Source: Hofstenia miamia (Eukaryota; Xenacoelomorpha; Acoela; Hofsteniidae). From it: a DNA stretch of 51,344 bases. The translations under genes were made by a program, and so were the position numbers. The notes under the pieces are model-generated. The model did no database searches. It saw only the letters and a list, made by a program, of their open reading frames with translations, and had not been told where the DNA came from. Below, piece by piece: positions 34,541 to 47,000 of the stretch (position 1 is its first letter; each line of letters starts with the position of its first letter). The stretch spans positions 617,234 to 668,577 of the forward strand of contig CABFPE010000167.1 of assembly GCA_900660155.1 (NCBI GenBank), read 5' to 3'.

Positions 34541-36240
34541 AATAAGAATAAGAATAAGAAAGTCTTTATTAAATAAGTGCTTGACAATTGCAGAACTGAT
34601 GACTTATTAAATAGCGTCATAAAAAACATGATTTTACAATAGAATTCAGCATGCGTAGGTTGTCGCATTATTACAATGTAATCACTATTATGATACTTTA
34701 GTCCCAGCCAAGATTTTCCCGATATATATTTTTGTTATAGTAAAAAAATTTTTAACTGCTTTTTAAAAGACTTAAAATTATTGTTATTTTTAATAAATTT
34801 TGGAGGATGTTCCAGTTGCTGATAGCACTATTAATAAATGAGCGCTTCAAAATATTTTTATGAAATTTAATGCAAGCACATTTTTTTCGATCTCTTTCCG
34901 ATATTGACGTTAAAGTTCGGAAACTTGATTAAATTATAAGGCGGTAATTCATTAATTATCTTAAAAAAGCTTACTACGTTATTAAAAATAATTAGTTGTC
35001 TTGGAGGACGAGTAGTTGCAGTAATATAATTTTTTGTTTTGTTAGATTTTTTGACGCACATTCAAAGCCCATTTAAACTGGGTTTCAAACTGTTTTAGAA
35101 GGGAATAATTTATGTTTGTGAATAGTACATTAGCATAACTGAGAAAATATGCATGAAACATTTTGATTACTGCAGGGGAAGGAAATTGGTCTGCAAAGTA
35201 AGAAATGCTTTTGATGCACATAGCCAACCTTTTCACCATGACATTTATTTGTGCTTTGAATTGTAACATTGAATATAAATTAACTCCTAAATGTCTAAAA
35301 GTGTCAACAGCCTTAATGCAATCATTATTGATATTAAGAGTGTAATTTATTGTGTTTAGAATTTTACTAGAAGGTTGCATTATGCGAAACTCGGTTTTCT
35401 TTATGTTAATAGTCAATTTTTGCATACTAAAATACCTACACAACTTAATACAATTTAATTCATAGGTTTTTCAACTGTATCAATCGATTTATGGCTACTA
35501 AAAATAAAGGTATCATCAGCATATTGAATTAAGGTGCAGTTTGTAACTTTACACATGTCATTAACATAAACTAAACAGCAGTGGTCCTAGGATCGTTCCT
35601 TGGGGTACCCCGTTCCTAATTTCTAGCCAATTTGAAAAAACATTGCAAAATTTAACGCACTCAAGTTTATTATTTAGATAGCTAGTTAATAATGTTTTGT
35701 TGTTATGAGAAAAGCCAAGAGTCATTAGTTTTTTGTTTGTAAAATGTTATGATTAATGAAGTCGAAGGCCTTCGATAGATCTAAACAAGCAATTGCTACA
35801 TAGTTATCAGAATCAAGCATGGATCTCCACAGTAAAGTTGCAATTTTGACGAAATCCAAATTGTGTTTATGACATTAGTTTGTGTTTAGATAAATGGTCA
35901 GTTATTTGATTATGCAAAAGTCGTTCAAAGAATTTGATTATTAGTGATGCTAATGATGTAGGCCTATTTTTCGTAGCACAGTGTGGATATTCCTTAGAAA
36001 AATGGGGTAATATATGCATTTTTGAGACAATCTGGAAAGTAGTTATAGTTAATGCATTCATTAAAAATAAAATTTAATGGTTTGGCAATTTGATTAGCTT
36101 TAAGTGCCCATGAGGGAATATTCAAAGGGTCACTGAATTTATTAGATTTAAGTCACTTAATTGCTTTGGTTAGTTCATAGCTAGAAGCATAACGAAAACT
36201 GAATTCAGGAGATGATTTAGATTATGATAAAGCAAAAATC
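34541..36240 (-). pseudogene. CR1/Jockey-like LINE, reverse transcriptase relic
   Basis: The minus strand from 36240 reads DPLNIPSWALKANQIAKPL, FIFNECINYNYFPDCLKNAY (early RT blocks), FFERLLHNQITDHLSKHKL, QYADDTFIFSSHKS (catalytic YADD, near 35500-35535) and TFRHLGVNLYSMLQFKAQIN ... FLSYANVLFTNIN (thumb). It is broken by many frameshifts and stops. The thumb resembles that of the LINE at 31020-32400, so the two belong to the same broad family. The 3' end reads AATAAAGACTTTCTTATTC plus more TTATTC units, a short-repeat tail. Confidence 0.8.
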
Positions 36241-37269
36241 CTCATATTAGCAACAAAAAATGTATTTACTTTAATTCTACGGGGGTTTTTTTTCAATATT
36301 TGAGATGGTTTCCCCAAATGATTTTTAAATGTTTATAACTCACAGAACTAATGAAGATATTGAAAATTAGAAAGCACCACAAAATAGAGAATTGTCTTCT
36401 CTTTTTTTAGAAAACACAATATTCTAGGCTAGTTATTATTCCCATGGAGCTTAGACCGCCTCATTATCTGAACACTAAGTAAGAAAATAATTTGGATATT
36501 TTTACAAAAGTTGGAATTCTCATTAAAAAAATTATATTAGCATGTACTTCAGGCACGAAAGTATGTTTTAGCACAAATTTTCGTCATTGCATGAGCGATG
36601 CAAAAGGTTTTCAATATTTCTTACCAGGCTTTGATAAAATTGCTCCAAAAATGTGGGCAAGTCGCTTTGTTACTTTAAAGTATCACTAGTAGGGTTAATG
36701 GAATTCAAGGGAGACTTTTATCTAAAGAAATATGGATTAGTAATGAGAAATTAATTGAGTGCAACTCTAGCTCAATTGAAAAGCAATATGTCAAAACAAT
36801 ATATAGTTAAATTTTTATGAAAGATATGTGGTTGACTTTTTTGCTTTAGTTGATATTGAAAAAAACGCAAAGGAAATGTTAACTAGTCTAAATTATTATA
36901 CATAGTAACATCCAATTCACAATAGAATAGCATTCATAAATTCTTAAATCTTAAAATGAGGGAGCCAGAATCATTTTTAACTGGAATATGAGATACCGGC
37001 TTGTTCTTAATTTTATTTCAAATTCTTCAAGTTCTTTCAAAGTATCCTAAATTTAAGAATCAATAAATAGATGATCGATATTGAAGCTATTACGATAACA
37101 TAAACCAAGAAATTATCTAATTAAAAGCCAACCTAAGAAAAAATGAATATCTAAGCAATGTTATTGGTAAATATTTAAAAAAAACAATTAAGGCTACGTT
37201 TAACAAAAAAATAAAGTATTCACATTATTGTGTATGTAAAATCCAATCACGAGGAATGAATACAATAAA
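36241..37269. other. No gene recognised
   Basis: AT-rich, with many A-runs; possibly further decayed retroelement, but no motif can be read. Confidence 0.35.
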
Positions 37270-38451
37270 TCTAATAAATCAAATAAGAAGAAAACCATCA
37301 AAGAAAAAGCAAGATTGATTTATAAGATCGAAGATCTTAATACAAAGCATGGCTTAACATCTCAAAATCATTAAAAACACTTTAATTAGATCAGTTCAAA
37401 CAAGTTTAAATACTAAAGAGGATAATAACAATTATTAAGAGTTAGTGAAATAAAATATTATTATAAATTCAAGTAAATTTAGAGGGAACAATTAGCAAAG
37501 AAACTGACAATGGTTTTGTAAGCTGAAATATATGTAACCGTTACTATTAAAGAGGGAGTAACATTTAATGTTCAACTGATTTTGTCAGTCAAAGACCTCA
37601 ACCTTATTTAACCTGTCCTGGCCCATTCTGTTTGCATTATATGTCAACGAATTTCAAATTCCAAGGTCAATGAAACCATTTGCCAATACGCAAATGATAC
37701 TTGTATATTAAAATGAGAAAAAATCTCTTTGAAATAACGAATACTTGACAAGACATTGGAAATCTCATTACATGGTTCAATAGCAACAATTTAAAATCAA
37801 TTCTGTAAAAACCTACCTTATCATTTTTCCATTAAATGGCAAAGAGAGATTTAAGAAAACATTGAAATTAATATTTGTAATAATTAAAGCAGTTATCTAG
37901 GGCGTTTTAATAGACAAGTGAATAAAAATTGGATTATTTTGTTTCCTTAAAAATATAGAAGATGGCGCTTGGAATCAAATACATGTATGAAAAAGTTTCA
38001 TACAAAAGGAATTAATTCACTTGCCTCAAGTCAATTTAACAACTGTGAATTTCATTTTCACAATCTCATGACAAAGATATTCATCACGATGAAAAAATGT
38101 TAACTGGATATTTGGAATATAAAATTATATGGCAAGCATGAATCGACAGCACAACTAGGGTCATTGTATTATATCTTGAATCCGAGTTACGTTATTCAGT
38201 ATTAATGCATATGTACAATGCCCAAAATTATTTATGAATTAAGTTTAACACTTCATAAAAATAATATCAAAATCAATAAACGTATTACAATTACTTGGAC
38301 CAATGATCGTCCTGACCACTTTTGTAAATGTTCAATATTATGGAACGAATTAAATATTGATTCAAAATCTGAAGAAAATTATCTGTTATTGAATAAGCAA
38401 CCGTTATTGGGAATAGACAATAAACTCAATGCAAGGTCAAATTATATTTAA
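37270..38451 (+). pseudogene. Plus-strand reverse transcriptase-like retroelement relic
   Basis: The first 370 bp are an inverted copy of 30340-30790. Then the plus strand reads PILFALYVNEFQ (block B style) and, after a frameshift, ETICQYANDTCILK (a YANDT variant of the catalytic YADD box, near 37675-37715). The following text is full of stops until a 77-codon frame (38218-38451) with no known motif. Probably a non-LTR element, heavily decayed. Confidence 0.55.
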
Positions 38452-38837
38452 TTAATGCGCATCACTCCATCCAAACCTCTTAACTCGCTATATTTGAACT
38501 TCAATTTTTTAAAGCTTGAATTACAATTAGTTTAAATATTGTATTCAATAGTACAACTCAATTATCACCGCTAATTAGGATGACGAGTATCGTTTCATCT
38601 CTTTAAAGAAAACGGAGCTTAAAGTACTTCTCGTGAGGCACGTAATAAAGGGTATGCAATGTGTTGTCTGGGTTGAATAAGGAACGCTAAATGATTTATT
38701 GCAAAGTGAGTTCGATTGGATCAACGCCATCCTCGCTATAACGATCCCGAATCAGACTGGAACACAGACTGTGTGAAAAACTGGTCTTGAGAAATATGAA
38801 GGGGTAGAGGCAAAGATGGGCAAGGAATTTTCTAACC

Positions 38838-39274
38838 CAGGGGTTCTTAACCTTTTTTGTCTCGTTTACCCCTTTCCGAATGAAAAAAGTATAATTTACC
38901 CCCATCTTCTTGGTAGCCCTTTGTCAAGAAAAGTAAAGCAATCTTTTTGTTTTTTTACCAGGGCACATATATAATTTATTTCGCAATAATGGGAGTTTCA
39001 TTCGTTGCGCAGCTGTTATCTACTTGGTGATCAAAGTCCAAATTATTTAGTAAACAAATTATCTAGTAAACAGTAAAATTGGAACATACTTAGGCTGCTG
39101 AAATGAAAATGTTATCACACTTTCGTAGTGATAAACTGAAGTTATATATTTAAATTATAATCCAGTGCAACACTATCACTTTTTCAATACGCAAAATTGA
39201 AGTTTGCTTTAGCTTATAATTCAGTAAATTTACCCCTTCAATAGGTAAAATTTACCCCCGGTTAAGAACCCCTG
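38838..39274. mobile_element. 437-bp hAT MITE with perfect 15-bp ends and 8-bp target duplication
   Basis: Ends CAGGGGTTCTTAACC and GGTTAAGAACCCCTG are exact inverted repeats. The 8-bp direct repeat TTCTAACC flanks them at 38830-38837 and 39275-39282. Terminal form and 8-bp duplication identify a hAT (Charlie-like) non-autonomous element. No transposase inside. Ends and target duplication are intact, so insertion is fairly recent. Confidence 0.9.
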
Positions 39275-39282
39275 TTCTAACC

Positions 39283-39790
39283 CATTGAAAATCACTGCAT
39301 AGCAATGTCTGGATTGACAAACGTTACTACTTTGACATCTCTACAATCTACCTTGAAAATGAGTCGGTTTAGAATGTTGACATCCTCCTTGATGTGGTTC
39401 ACACAGTATCATTACATCTTATGCACCAATGTCTGTCACATCTGACTAAAGCTTGAATGTTCTCAATGCCCTCAGTAACAATGCTAACTACATGTACATC
39501 TGTTTTTGCCATCATTTCCACACCAGCATTACCGATGAAATGAACGCAGCAATTGAAGATGTCGAACTCAAAAAAGTAATGAATTACATGCGCGACCTAC
39601 AGAGTCACATTTCACCTTTAACTATAACCCATATGATATGCACTTAAAAACGTACCCCAAGATCAACTCTTCCGAAAACAAAGTAGGCATATAACAACTT
39701 AGTTTATTCAAGCATTCTCATTGATATATGGCACACATGGAAAATAATATGAATTGGTAATTCGTTTTATAATTGTTTTGTGCACACATT
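39283..39790. other. Upstream flank of the SQSTM1-like gene
   Basis: A short open frame (39453-39647) has no known motif. Nothing else seen. Confidence 0.4.
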
Positions 39791-39791
39791 C

Positions 39792-39800
39792 TATAAATAA
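39792..39800 (+). promoter_or_regulatory. TATA box candidate for the SQSTM1-like gene
   Basis: TATAAATAA lies about 150 bp upstream of the chosen ATG. A start site 25-30 bp downstream would give a 5' leader of about 120 nt without an intron. Inference from sequence only. Confidence 0.5.
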
Positions 39801-39944
39801 ATCGCACTTCTTAAAGTGCAAGTCATTTAATTGCGAAACATTTCGTCAGTAACTTCATCCAATCACAAAATCGCAAATGTTTATCGAATATTCGTGACGC
39901 ACTTAAAAGTGTATGAATTTACTTTGAGAATTATTATCAAGAAA

Positions 39945-41234
39945 ATGACTACTGTAGTTAAAGCGTACTTACAAAACTGTGGCAACGAAGAAGTTCGCCG
40001 ATTTCAAATCGAAAATCTCGGATTTTTCCCCAACTATGAGGCATTTAAAGAAAGAATTATCAACGTTTTTCCTCTATTGAAAGATAATGATTTTTCAATG
40101 AAGTGGAAAGATGAAGACAATGATTTCATTACATTTTCTTGCCAAGAAGAGTTTAACGATGCATTTGTTGCAGCAAACTCTGGAATCTTGAAGGTTTACG
40201 TTACCTTGAATGAACAACGACAACACTACAATCGCTTTCGGCGCTGTCATAGGCGACCAAACTTTCCCGAGGACCATCCAGCTGTACATTATGGTGTTAC
40301 TTGTGATAATTGTAACATGTCTCCTATTAAAGGCGATCGATACAAGTGTCAAGTATGCCCTGATTATGATTTATGCACTGAGTGTGAGAAGAACAAAGTA
40401 CACGAACATGATATGATTTTGTTTGACAGACCCTTACACTATGGTCCATTTGGATTTCATATGAATGCTGATCAAAGTGCTCCTCATCCATTTTGGATGA
40501 GAAAGATGTGGAAACGAAATTTCAAAGACTTTATGCGGTCTCAGTGGAGAGAACCATTTGTAAGCTCGTCCTCCGATGAAGACGGTCCATTTCCTGGTGC
40601 AACATCTGAAGAGCTTACAAACGTGAAAAACACCATAAAGACCATTTCGTCAAAAGCGAAGGAAATAGCTTGTAATGCATGTGATGAGAAAGCCGGTAAT
40701 ATAGCAGAAAATGCAACAAAAGTTGGTGTCCGTGCAGCGCTTCGACGGGCGTTTATTCTACGAAATGAATCAGGGTTTTCATTTAATCAGAAGAAAAAAC
40801 GCTGCAGAAGTTCATCCAGTTCTGAGTCAGATAGTGATGAAATTGAGAGAATCGATTTATCTCTGAAATCCATTTCTAGCATTCGTAAAAGGGCACGCAT
40901 TGCCGGAAAACGTGGATTTACATTCGCTTATGACACAACAGCACCGCTTTTTGGACGCAAAGTTGCGCGCTGGATTGCGCAAGTAACAAAACAGTCAATC
41001 ACTTTATCAATGGTACAAATCACGAAAAAGAATGTTGATCCACCCGTTGAAGTTGTTGTTATGGATACCGAAGAGGATAAGACAAACGAAGAAAATTATA
41101 TTGATGAGGCGCTTCGTAAAATGAGTGAAATGGGATTTGACAATGAAAACGATCGTTTGCGCAAATTGCTTGTTGCAAAGAATGGAAACATCAGCGCTGT
41201 ATTGGAGCACATTGGCAAAAACTTTAACATTTAA
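39945..41234 (+). CDS. SQSTM1: Sequestosome-1/p62-like autophagy receptor, intronless, 429 aa
   Basis: p62 is a cytosolic scaffold and selective-autophagy receptor that polymerises and binds ubiquitinated cargo. Three domains appear in the family order. PB1 spans residues 1-88 (VKAYL, basic RR at 18-19, acidic DEDND at 57-61). A ZZ zinc finger spans about 116-157 (CDNC, CQVC, CTEC, HEHD), close to human [14 protein letters not shown]-terminal UBA spans about 385-427 (MSEMGFDN). The start chosen is MTTVVKAYL, which matches human MASLTVKAYL; the frame is open 38 codons further upstream, but that part looks like leader. Between ZZ and UBA are acidic/serine tracts ([18 protein letters not shown]). 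I see no acidic WxxL-type LIR like human DDDWTHL. The coding region is uninterrupted, whereas vertebrate SQSTM1 has several introns. A possible poly(A) signal ATTAAA is at 41263-41268. Confidence 0.9.
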   Translation: MTTVVKAYLQNCGNEEVRRFQIENLGFFPNYEAFKERIINVFPLLKDNDFSMKWKDEDNDFITFSCQEEFNDAFVAANSGILKVYVTLNEQRQHYNRFRRCHRRPNFPEDHPAVHYGVTCDNCNMSPIKGDRYKCQVCPDYDLCTECEKNKVHEHDMILFDRPLHYGPFGFHMNADQSAPHPFWMRKMWKRNFKDFMRSQWREPFVSSSSDEDGPFPGATSEELTNVKNTIKTISSKAKEIACNACDEKAGNIAENATKVGVRAALRRAFILRNESGFSFNQKKKRCRSSSSSESDSDEIERIDLSLKSISSIRKRARIAGKRGFTFAYDTTAPLFGRKVARWIAQVTKQSITLSMVQITKKNVDPPVEVVVMDTEEDKTNEENYIDEALRKMSEMGFDNENDRLRKLLVAKNGNISAVLEHIGKNFNI

Positions 41235-42649
41235 GTAAATAGCAATTGTAAACTTAGTATGAATTAAATGCAAGTATAATGTGTGTTATAATTTTTCATT
41301 CATTATTTCCAGCATCCACGTTATGTTGTAAGTGAAATTCAGACGCTAGATTTGAAGAACATGATGTATTTACTCCATGATTATTGTACTAGTAGCTGTA
41401 GATCTATAAAATTTATATCCTTTAGAGCTGAATTAAGATTATTGTTTGTCGAAAAAGTGTAAGCACTGATTGAATTAGAATGAACTATTAAAATGGTCAT
41501 CACAATGAAATTAATTTAAAACTATAATACCGTTGTTCCTTGTGTCTACGAATCCTTGTTTTTTATACATCTTCCTAAAGCGATATTTGTGCATGTATTA
41601 CAGCACTTTTGTGATATGTTCTAAAAAACCATAAATTATATATATATACTTATAAGAGGCGCTTTCTGTATTGAAAATCTCTCGGCATTTACTAAAAAAG
41701 TAGTCAACTAAACTTACTTAAAATTTTTGCATTTATTAAGTGGAATATATAGAATCATGTTTTCTAATTACATCAGTCAAATTGAATTTTCTATGGAACT
41801 CAATATAGCGCCTCTTCTAATTATATTTAACTGAACAAAGCGCCTCTCAACAATACTTTTAAGAATTATTGAATTACAGTTTGACATTTAATCTTGTTGG
41901 TTTAGTTTTGTAATTAGGGATTTTTACTTCGTACAAGTCTTAAGTTCGATTGTAGAGATTTTCTGAAAATGCCGCCAATAATTTTTAAATTTAATCCTCA
42001 ATTTTTAATGATTAAAAATATTAGAAGTGATATCGTGTTCATTAATTCTTCTAGAGATTTGTCTACAAGAAAAATCAACATGATTTTCGTGTTTATATCA
42101 AAATATAACAGAAAATTTGCAAAAAACAATGTTCGCACTGCCTGAAAATCTGGAACAAATTTGAATTGCGTGTAAATTAAAAGCTACTGTTTGGAACTGT
42201 CCCGACTGCTTAAAAAATTGTATTTTTGTTGCCAGGAATTTATTGTCTTCAATACCTGAAGTATGCTGAAACACGTCCATATTGAAACCGAAACTCAAAG
42301 TCCATTGAGACGTTCTTCAACATTACGTTGACTATTCTGAAATGAATGTTTATAAAAATGAAAAGAATACTTTGACAACTTCATCACTCAAGTTGACTTT
42401 GTTTTCTTCGTAACTGACCGCATACTTTGTTAACATCAAGCTATTTTGTGATGGAACATTTTTAAAATGCAATTTTGAACAAAAATATGATGACAGAAAC
42501 GATATATTGAACAAAATTCAGAAAAAAGTCCAGTAAATTTTTGTTAGACTTGCCCTGTTCAATTCAAACTTGTATATCAATGGCATTGCTCTAAATAACG
42601 TGTGAATGCTTTGCCGCAATTCAGAACTTAAATAGCACTTGCATAAACT
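41235..42649. other. Intergenic, no gene recognised
   Basis: AT-rich. The word GGCGC appears in GAGGCGCTTTCTG (41656) and AAGCGCCTCTC (41838), suggesting a small decayed inverted repeat, not enough to call an element. Confidence 0.4.
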
Positions 42650-42883
42650 AAATGAGCTGTATTGCTCTTTGCAATTTCAATCACGTAGGCTACAATATTT
42701 CGACATCATATGTAAAAAGTAAATAATTTAACTTGAGCATTGCAATGAATTAGCATAATAATTGACAAATGAGCTGTATTGCTCTTTGCAATTTCAATCA
42801 CGTAGGCTACAATATTTCGACATCATATGTAAAAAGTAAATAATTTAACTTGAGCATTGCAATGAATTAGCATAATAATTGAC
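42650..42883. repeat. Perfect 2 x 117-bp tandem duplication
   Basis: 42650-42766 and 42767-42883 appear identical, both starting AAATGAGCTGTATTGCTC and ending ATAATAATTGAC. There is no N between them, unlike the other duplications in this window. Confidence 0.95.
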
Positions 42884-43755
42884 AGAGCAAGAATTCAAAA
42901 CATCGCTTAGGAACTGTGATATTATCTACCCATGAACTACTAAAAAGGTCATGACATGCCTTAAAACGAACACCTACCAAAAATTTTTCGTGCTGTAATA
43001 TTTGAACACAGTAAACGGAATTCTAGTTTCAAAACTACCTACAACAATTCTTTCTGATGAAAGAATCACCGAAAAACTAATTACAAAAAATGTTTAATTG
43101 TAGCTTAGTTTGTAGTATATGTATATCTAAGTTCTTAGTACATTTGTGTAAATATGTATATATCTTATTTGTACATATGCATGATGCAAACAAATAAAGC
43201 TATTGAAGACTAAAGAATTTCATTGCATATTACGAATTGACAAATTCCATGAAGGATTTGAAATTGAGATCATTATTAACGAAACTAATGAACTTCTGCA
43301 AAAAACAATGTCAATATAATTCACTAATAGTTACCATTGTTCAGAAAGTATACCGAATCAATTTTACACAACTAACTACTTATAATTATCATTTATCAAA
43401 AATATAGCTTTTCTGTAATGTTGGTTTCAATATCTTGTGTAAAAATTGTTACATAAGCCAGTATAACAAAATGGAATATCAGATTTCTAAGTCATTTGAT
43501 ATATCTAGATATTACATAATGCTATTGAATACAAAATACTATAGTCTTGTAAAATGTACACGGTACATTTTTCGGACGATGCTAAGTCTATAGATGCGCA
43601 AATCAATAGATATTATGTTTTATTCGAGATCATTAATATTCTTAAATAAAAGAACTTGAATAGTTGATACAAACTTCTTTTAAAATTATAAAAAATGGTT
43701 TTAAATATCATGATTGTGGTGATATTAAACATCCACTTAAAGTAAAAGCATAAAA
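42884..43755. other. Downstream of LSG1 and SQSTM1 (convergent), no gene recognised
   Basis: AT-rich. AATAAA on the minus strand at 43618-43623, about 130 bases past the LSG1 stop, is a candidate poly(A) signal for LSG1. Confidence 0.4.
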
Positions 43756-44022
43756 CTAAGAATCTTTGTAAATTCTTCGCAATTTTTCTTTGCGATTGCG
43801 TTTATACTGATGATTTTTCCAAGGTTTGGCAGATGCGGAAGAATTCAGTCTGGATTTTCCTTTCACGTGCATTTCTGGAAACTTTTCACTGAAAAAGTCT
43901 TTGTCAAAATCCTCTGCATTTTTTGACTGTGAACTAGATAGCAAAGTTTTTGAACTGGAAGAAAACTGCGAAAACTTTTCTGAAGAAATTCCAGGTGGAG
44001 GCCAACAGTATAAGATTTTCCC
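43756..44022 (-). CDS. LSG1: LSG1 terminal exon
   Basis: Begins after acceptor GAGTTTAG, in phase 0, with GKILYCWPPPG and ends after RRIYKDS at TAG. Joining to the upstream exon gives KDFVK-GKILYC, as in human KDYVSGKLLYC. The plus-strand frame over the same bases is a shadow. Confidence 0.9.
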   Translation of the reverse strand, partial: GKILYCWPPPGISSEKFSQFSSSSKTLLSSSQSKNAEDFDKDFFSEKFPEMHVKGKSRLNSSASAKPWKNHQYKRNRKEKLRRIYKDS

Positions 44023-47000
44023 CTAAACTCAATAATTATATCAATAACTTGATAAGGACATAATACGTTTATGTGGCAAAGTATATTTTTTGAAATTTTT
44101 TTTGAAATAAATTATGAATAGCATTTATGAATGACAATGGCGAATTTGTAAATATTATTGCATGTAATTATGCAAAATTAAAAAATGTTAAAAATACTTG
44201 ACTTACTATGCTTCACACAATCATATCAATTTCACCAAAACATCTTTGAAGGTATGTTCACATTCACAGTTGATGTATTTAAAATATTTAAATTTTAGCA
44301 CTACATTCATTATTTCATTTTTTACAATATAATAATAAATATCGATTAATAATAATTTTTGGAGAATTGGTGGGCATACCTTGAACATGGATGTACTTCA
44401 CTAGAATAAATTCTGAATAAAATCACGTTTAGTAATTTAATATTGAGCTATAGATTCGGGTCATTACAGCGAATTCTTTCCTCGATGCCTTAAAAAGATT
44501 TATGTGCAACGCTTCCTGCATATTACAGCTCTCAGTAAGACTCATGAATAACGCCGATAGTACATCCGAATTTAGAGCAAAATAATTTTTCAAAAGCTGA
44601 AAGAATAATTCACATAATTAATATCGAGTAGTCGCACCTCAAGCTTAGCATACTCTGCAAGAACATGCAAAATCATTGTAGGAATTAATCTTTGCATTAA
44701 AAATTTTTTCACGAAATCTAAGTGACTTTAGTTGCAATGTGACAGCAATGTGAATCGATTTGTTTACATAATTGTAGCGAGATCATTAAACTAAATGCTA
44801 TTTAGCAAATTCAATAAATGTCAAGTTCAATACATGCTCTACAACAAAGCGCATTTGAAATCAGACACTGAAATTTTCTATTGAAAAATCGAAGTCGGGA
44901 ATAAATTGTTTAAAAATCCATGCAAATTTTCAAACAGTTCCATGGCATATGTAAATGAAATGTTAGACAAAAACCTCTCTAACAATAAATGTTTTGTAGG
45001 CGATAGTGAAGAGCGAAAATTTAACATTTGATTCTCTCACAAGAAATTGAAAACATTTCTCGGATTATTCAGTGAACTTAATTTCCTGCTATGATCCAAC
45101 ATAAGCTATATATGATAATGTTCGGTTTCTCTGACTATGAAATAAAGCAGTAACAACTATAGTAGTGCTCCATGGAGAAGTATGAATTCGCCTAATTTCC
45201 AGAAGAAAACGATTAAACTTGAAGGAGACATACATGTAATACGCAAGTGCATAAAAATATTGTCGTGGTGAAATGAATAAGCTAGAATGCTGTACACATA
45301 TAGTTTCTTACATGAAAAGAACAATTTATATTATCGCAGAAAATTTATAAAAATTACATCTCACAACTCCCGGTGATTATGTTAGTTCACCCCCGGAGAA
45401 TTCCAAAAACCCGCAAATTATTTTTACAGCTTAAAAACTCATATATATATATATAATAAAGACTAAAAAATATGGTTCCCGACCACATTCTTATTAATTC
45501 TCTCTTTTCTAATAGGTTTGTTATTTTCGAATTATTTACAAGTTAGGGTGAATTAAGCGTTTTTGAAATTCCTGAAATTATGAAAAAAATTAGAGCGGCG
45601 AATGTCAAAAAGCGAAGAGTGAATGTACATATTGTAATTACATTATATAACTTATAATTCTAAGCAACCTATTGACAGACTTCCTATTTGCATAAAAATT
45701 ACCTTAACAAAGTCCTTAAGTATACTTCTAGCACTGCGTGATGTATCTGCAATGCCACGCTGAGTCATGAATCCACGCATTGAGCCATGTGCTTCTAACA
45801 ACTCTCTACCAGTTAAATGATCTTCGTTGGGTAAATTCAATCCATAAATTTTAGAAAAAACAAACCAAGGAACTAACTTAACGATATAATTTATTGGTGA
45901 AATATGATCTCTCATTTCATCAACAGGAAGCACACCATTGACAAGCAGCTCAGCCTTGGTCAAAACTATCTGTGGGAAAACTAATCCAGGACAATCGCAT
46001 ATGCAAATTTCAGGAGTTAGCATAAACGTTTGAAAATGTTTTGTTTTTCCAGGTGTTGACGAAACTGCAGTTCCTTTATGATGTATAAGGGCATTTATAG
46101 TAGAGCTTTTGCCTACATTTGGATAACCAACAAAGCCTATTGTTAAATGCTCATCATTATGATTTGGATTATATAAATCCTCTATTGTTTTGATGAGTTG
46201 TGTTGAGTTTATCAGAGGAAATTCCGATGAATCTTCATTTTCTACATCTTCAGAAGATTTATTTGCAAATTTTTCAATTTCTGTTTGAGCAGACCAGAAT
46301 ATAAAATGAACATTTAAAGTGCAAAAATAATCAGCCCAAAATGATCTTTGATCGCTTGTTAAAAAGTCTGATTTATTTAACAATAATACAGTAGATTTTT
46401 TAGAATTAACTTGCTTACAATATGCATCAAGATCACTACAATAATAAAGAAGGGGATTCCTAGCATCAACAATTTGAACAACAACATCACTTCTTTCTAC
46501 AACACGCCAAAGTTGCCGCCACAAATCCAAATTTTTCTCATAAGGNCGTGATGTATCTGCAATGCCACGCTGAGTCATGAATCCACGCATTGAGCCATGT
46601 GCTTCTAACAACTCTCTACCAGTTAAATGATCTTCGTTGGGTAAATTCAATCCATAAATTTTAGAAAAAACAAACCAAGGAACTAACTTAACGATATAAT
46701 TTATTGGTGAAATATGATCTCTCATTTCATCAACAGGAAGCACACCATTGACAAGCAGCTCAGCCTTGGTCAAAACTATCTGTGGGAAAACTAATCCAGG
46801 ACAATCGCATATGCAAATTTCAGGAGTTAGCATAAACGTTTGAAAATGTTTTGTTTTTCCAGGTGTTGACGAAACTGCAGTTCCTTTATGATGTATAAGG
46901 GCATTTATAGTAGAGCTTTTGCCTACATTTGGATAACCAACAAAGCCTATTGTTAAATGCTCATCATTATGATTTGGATTATATAAATCCTCTATTGTTT

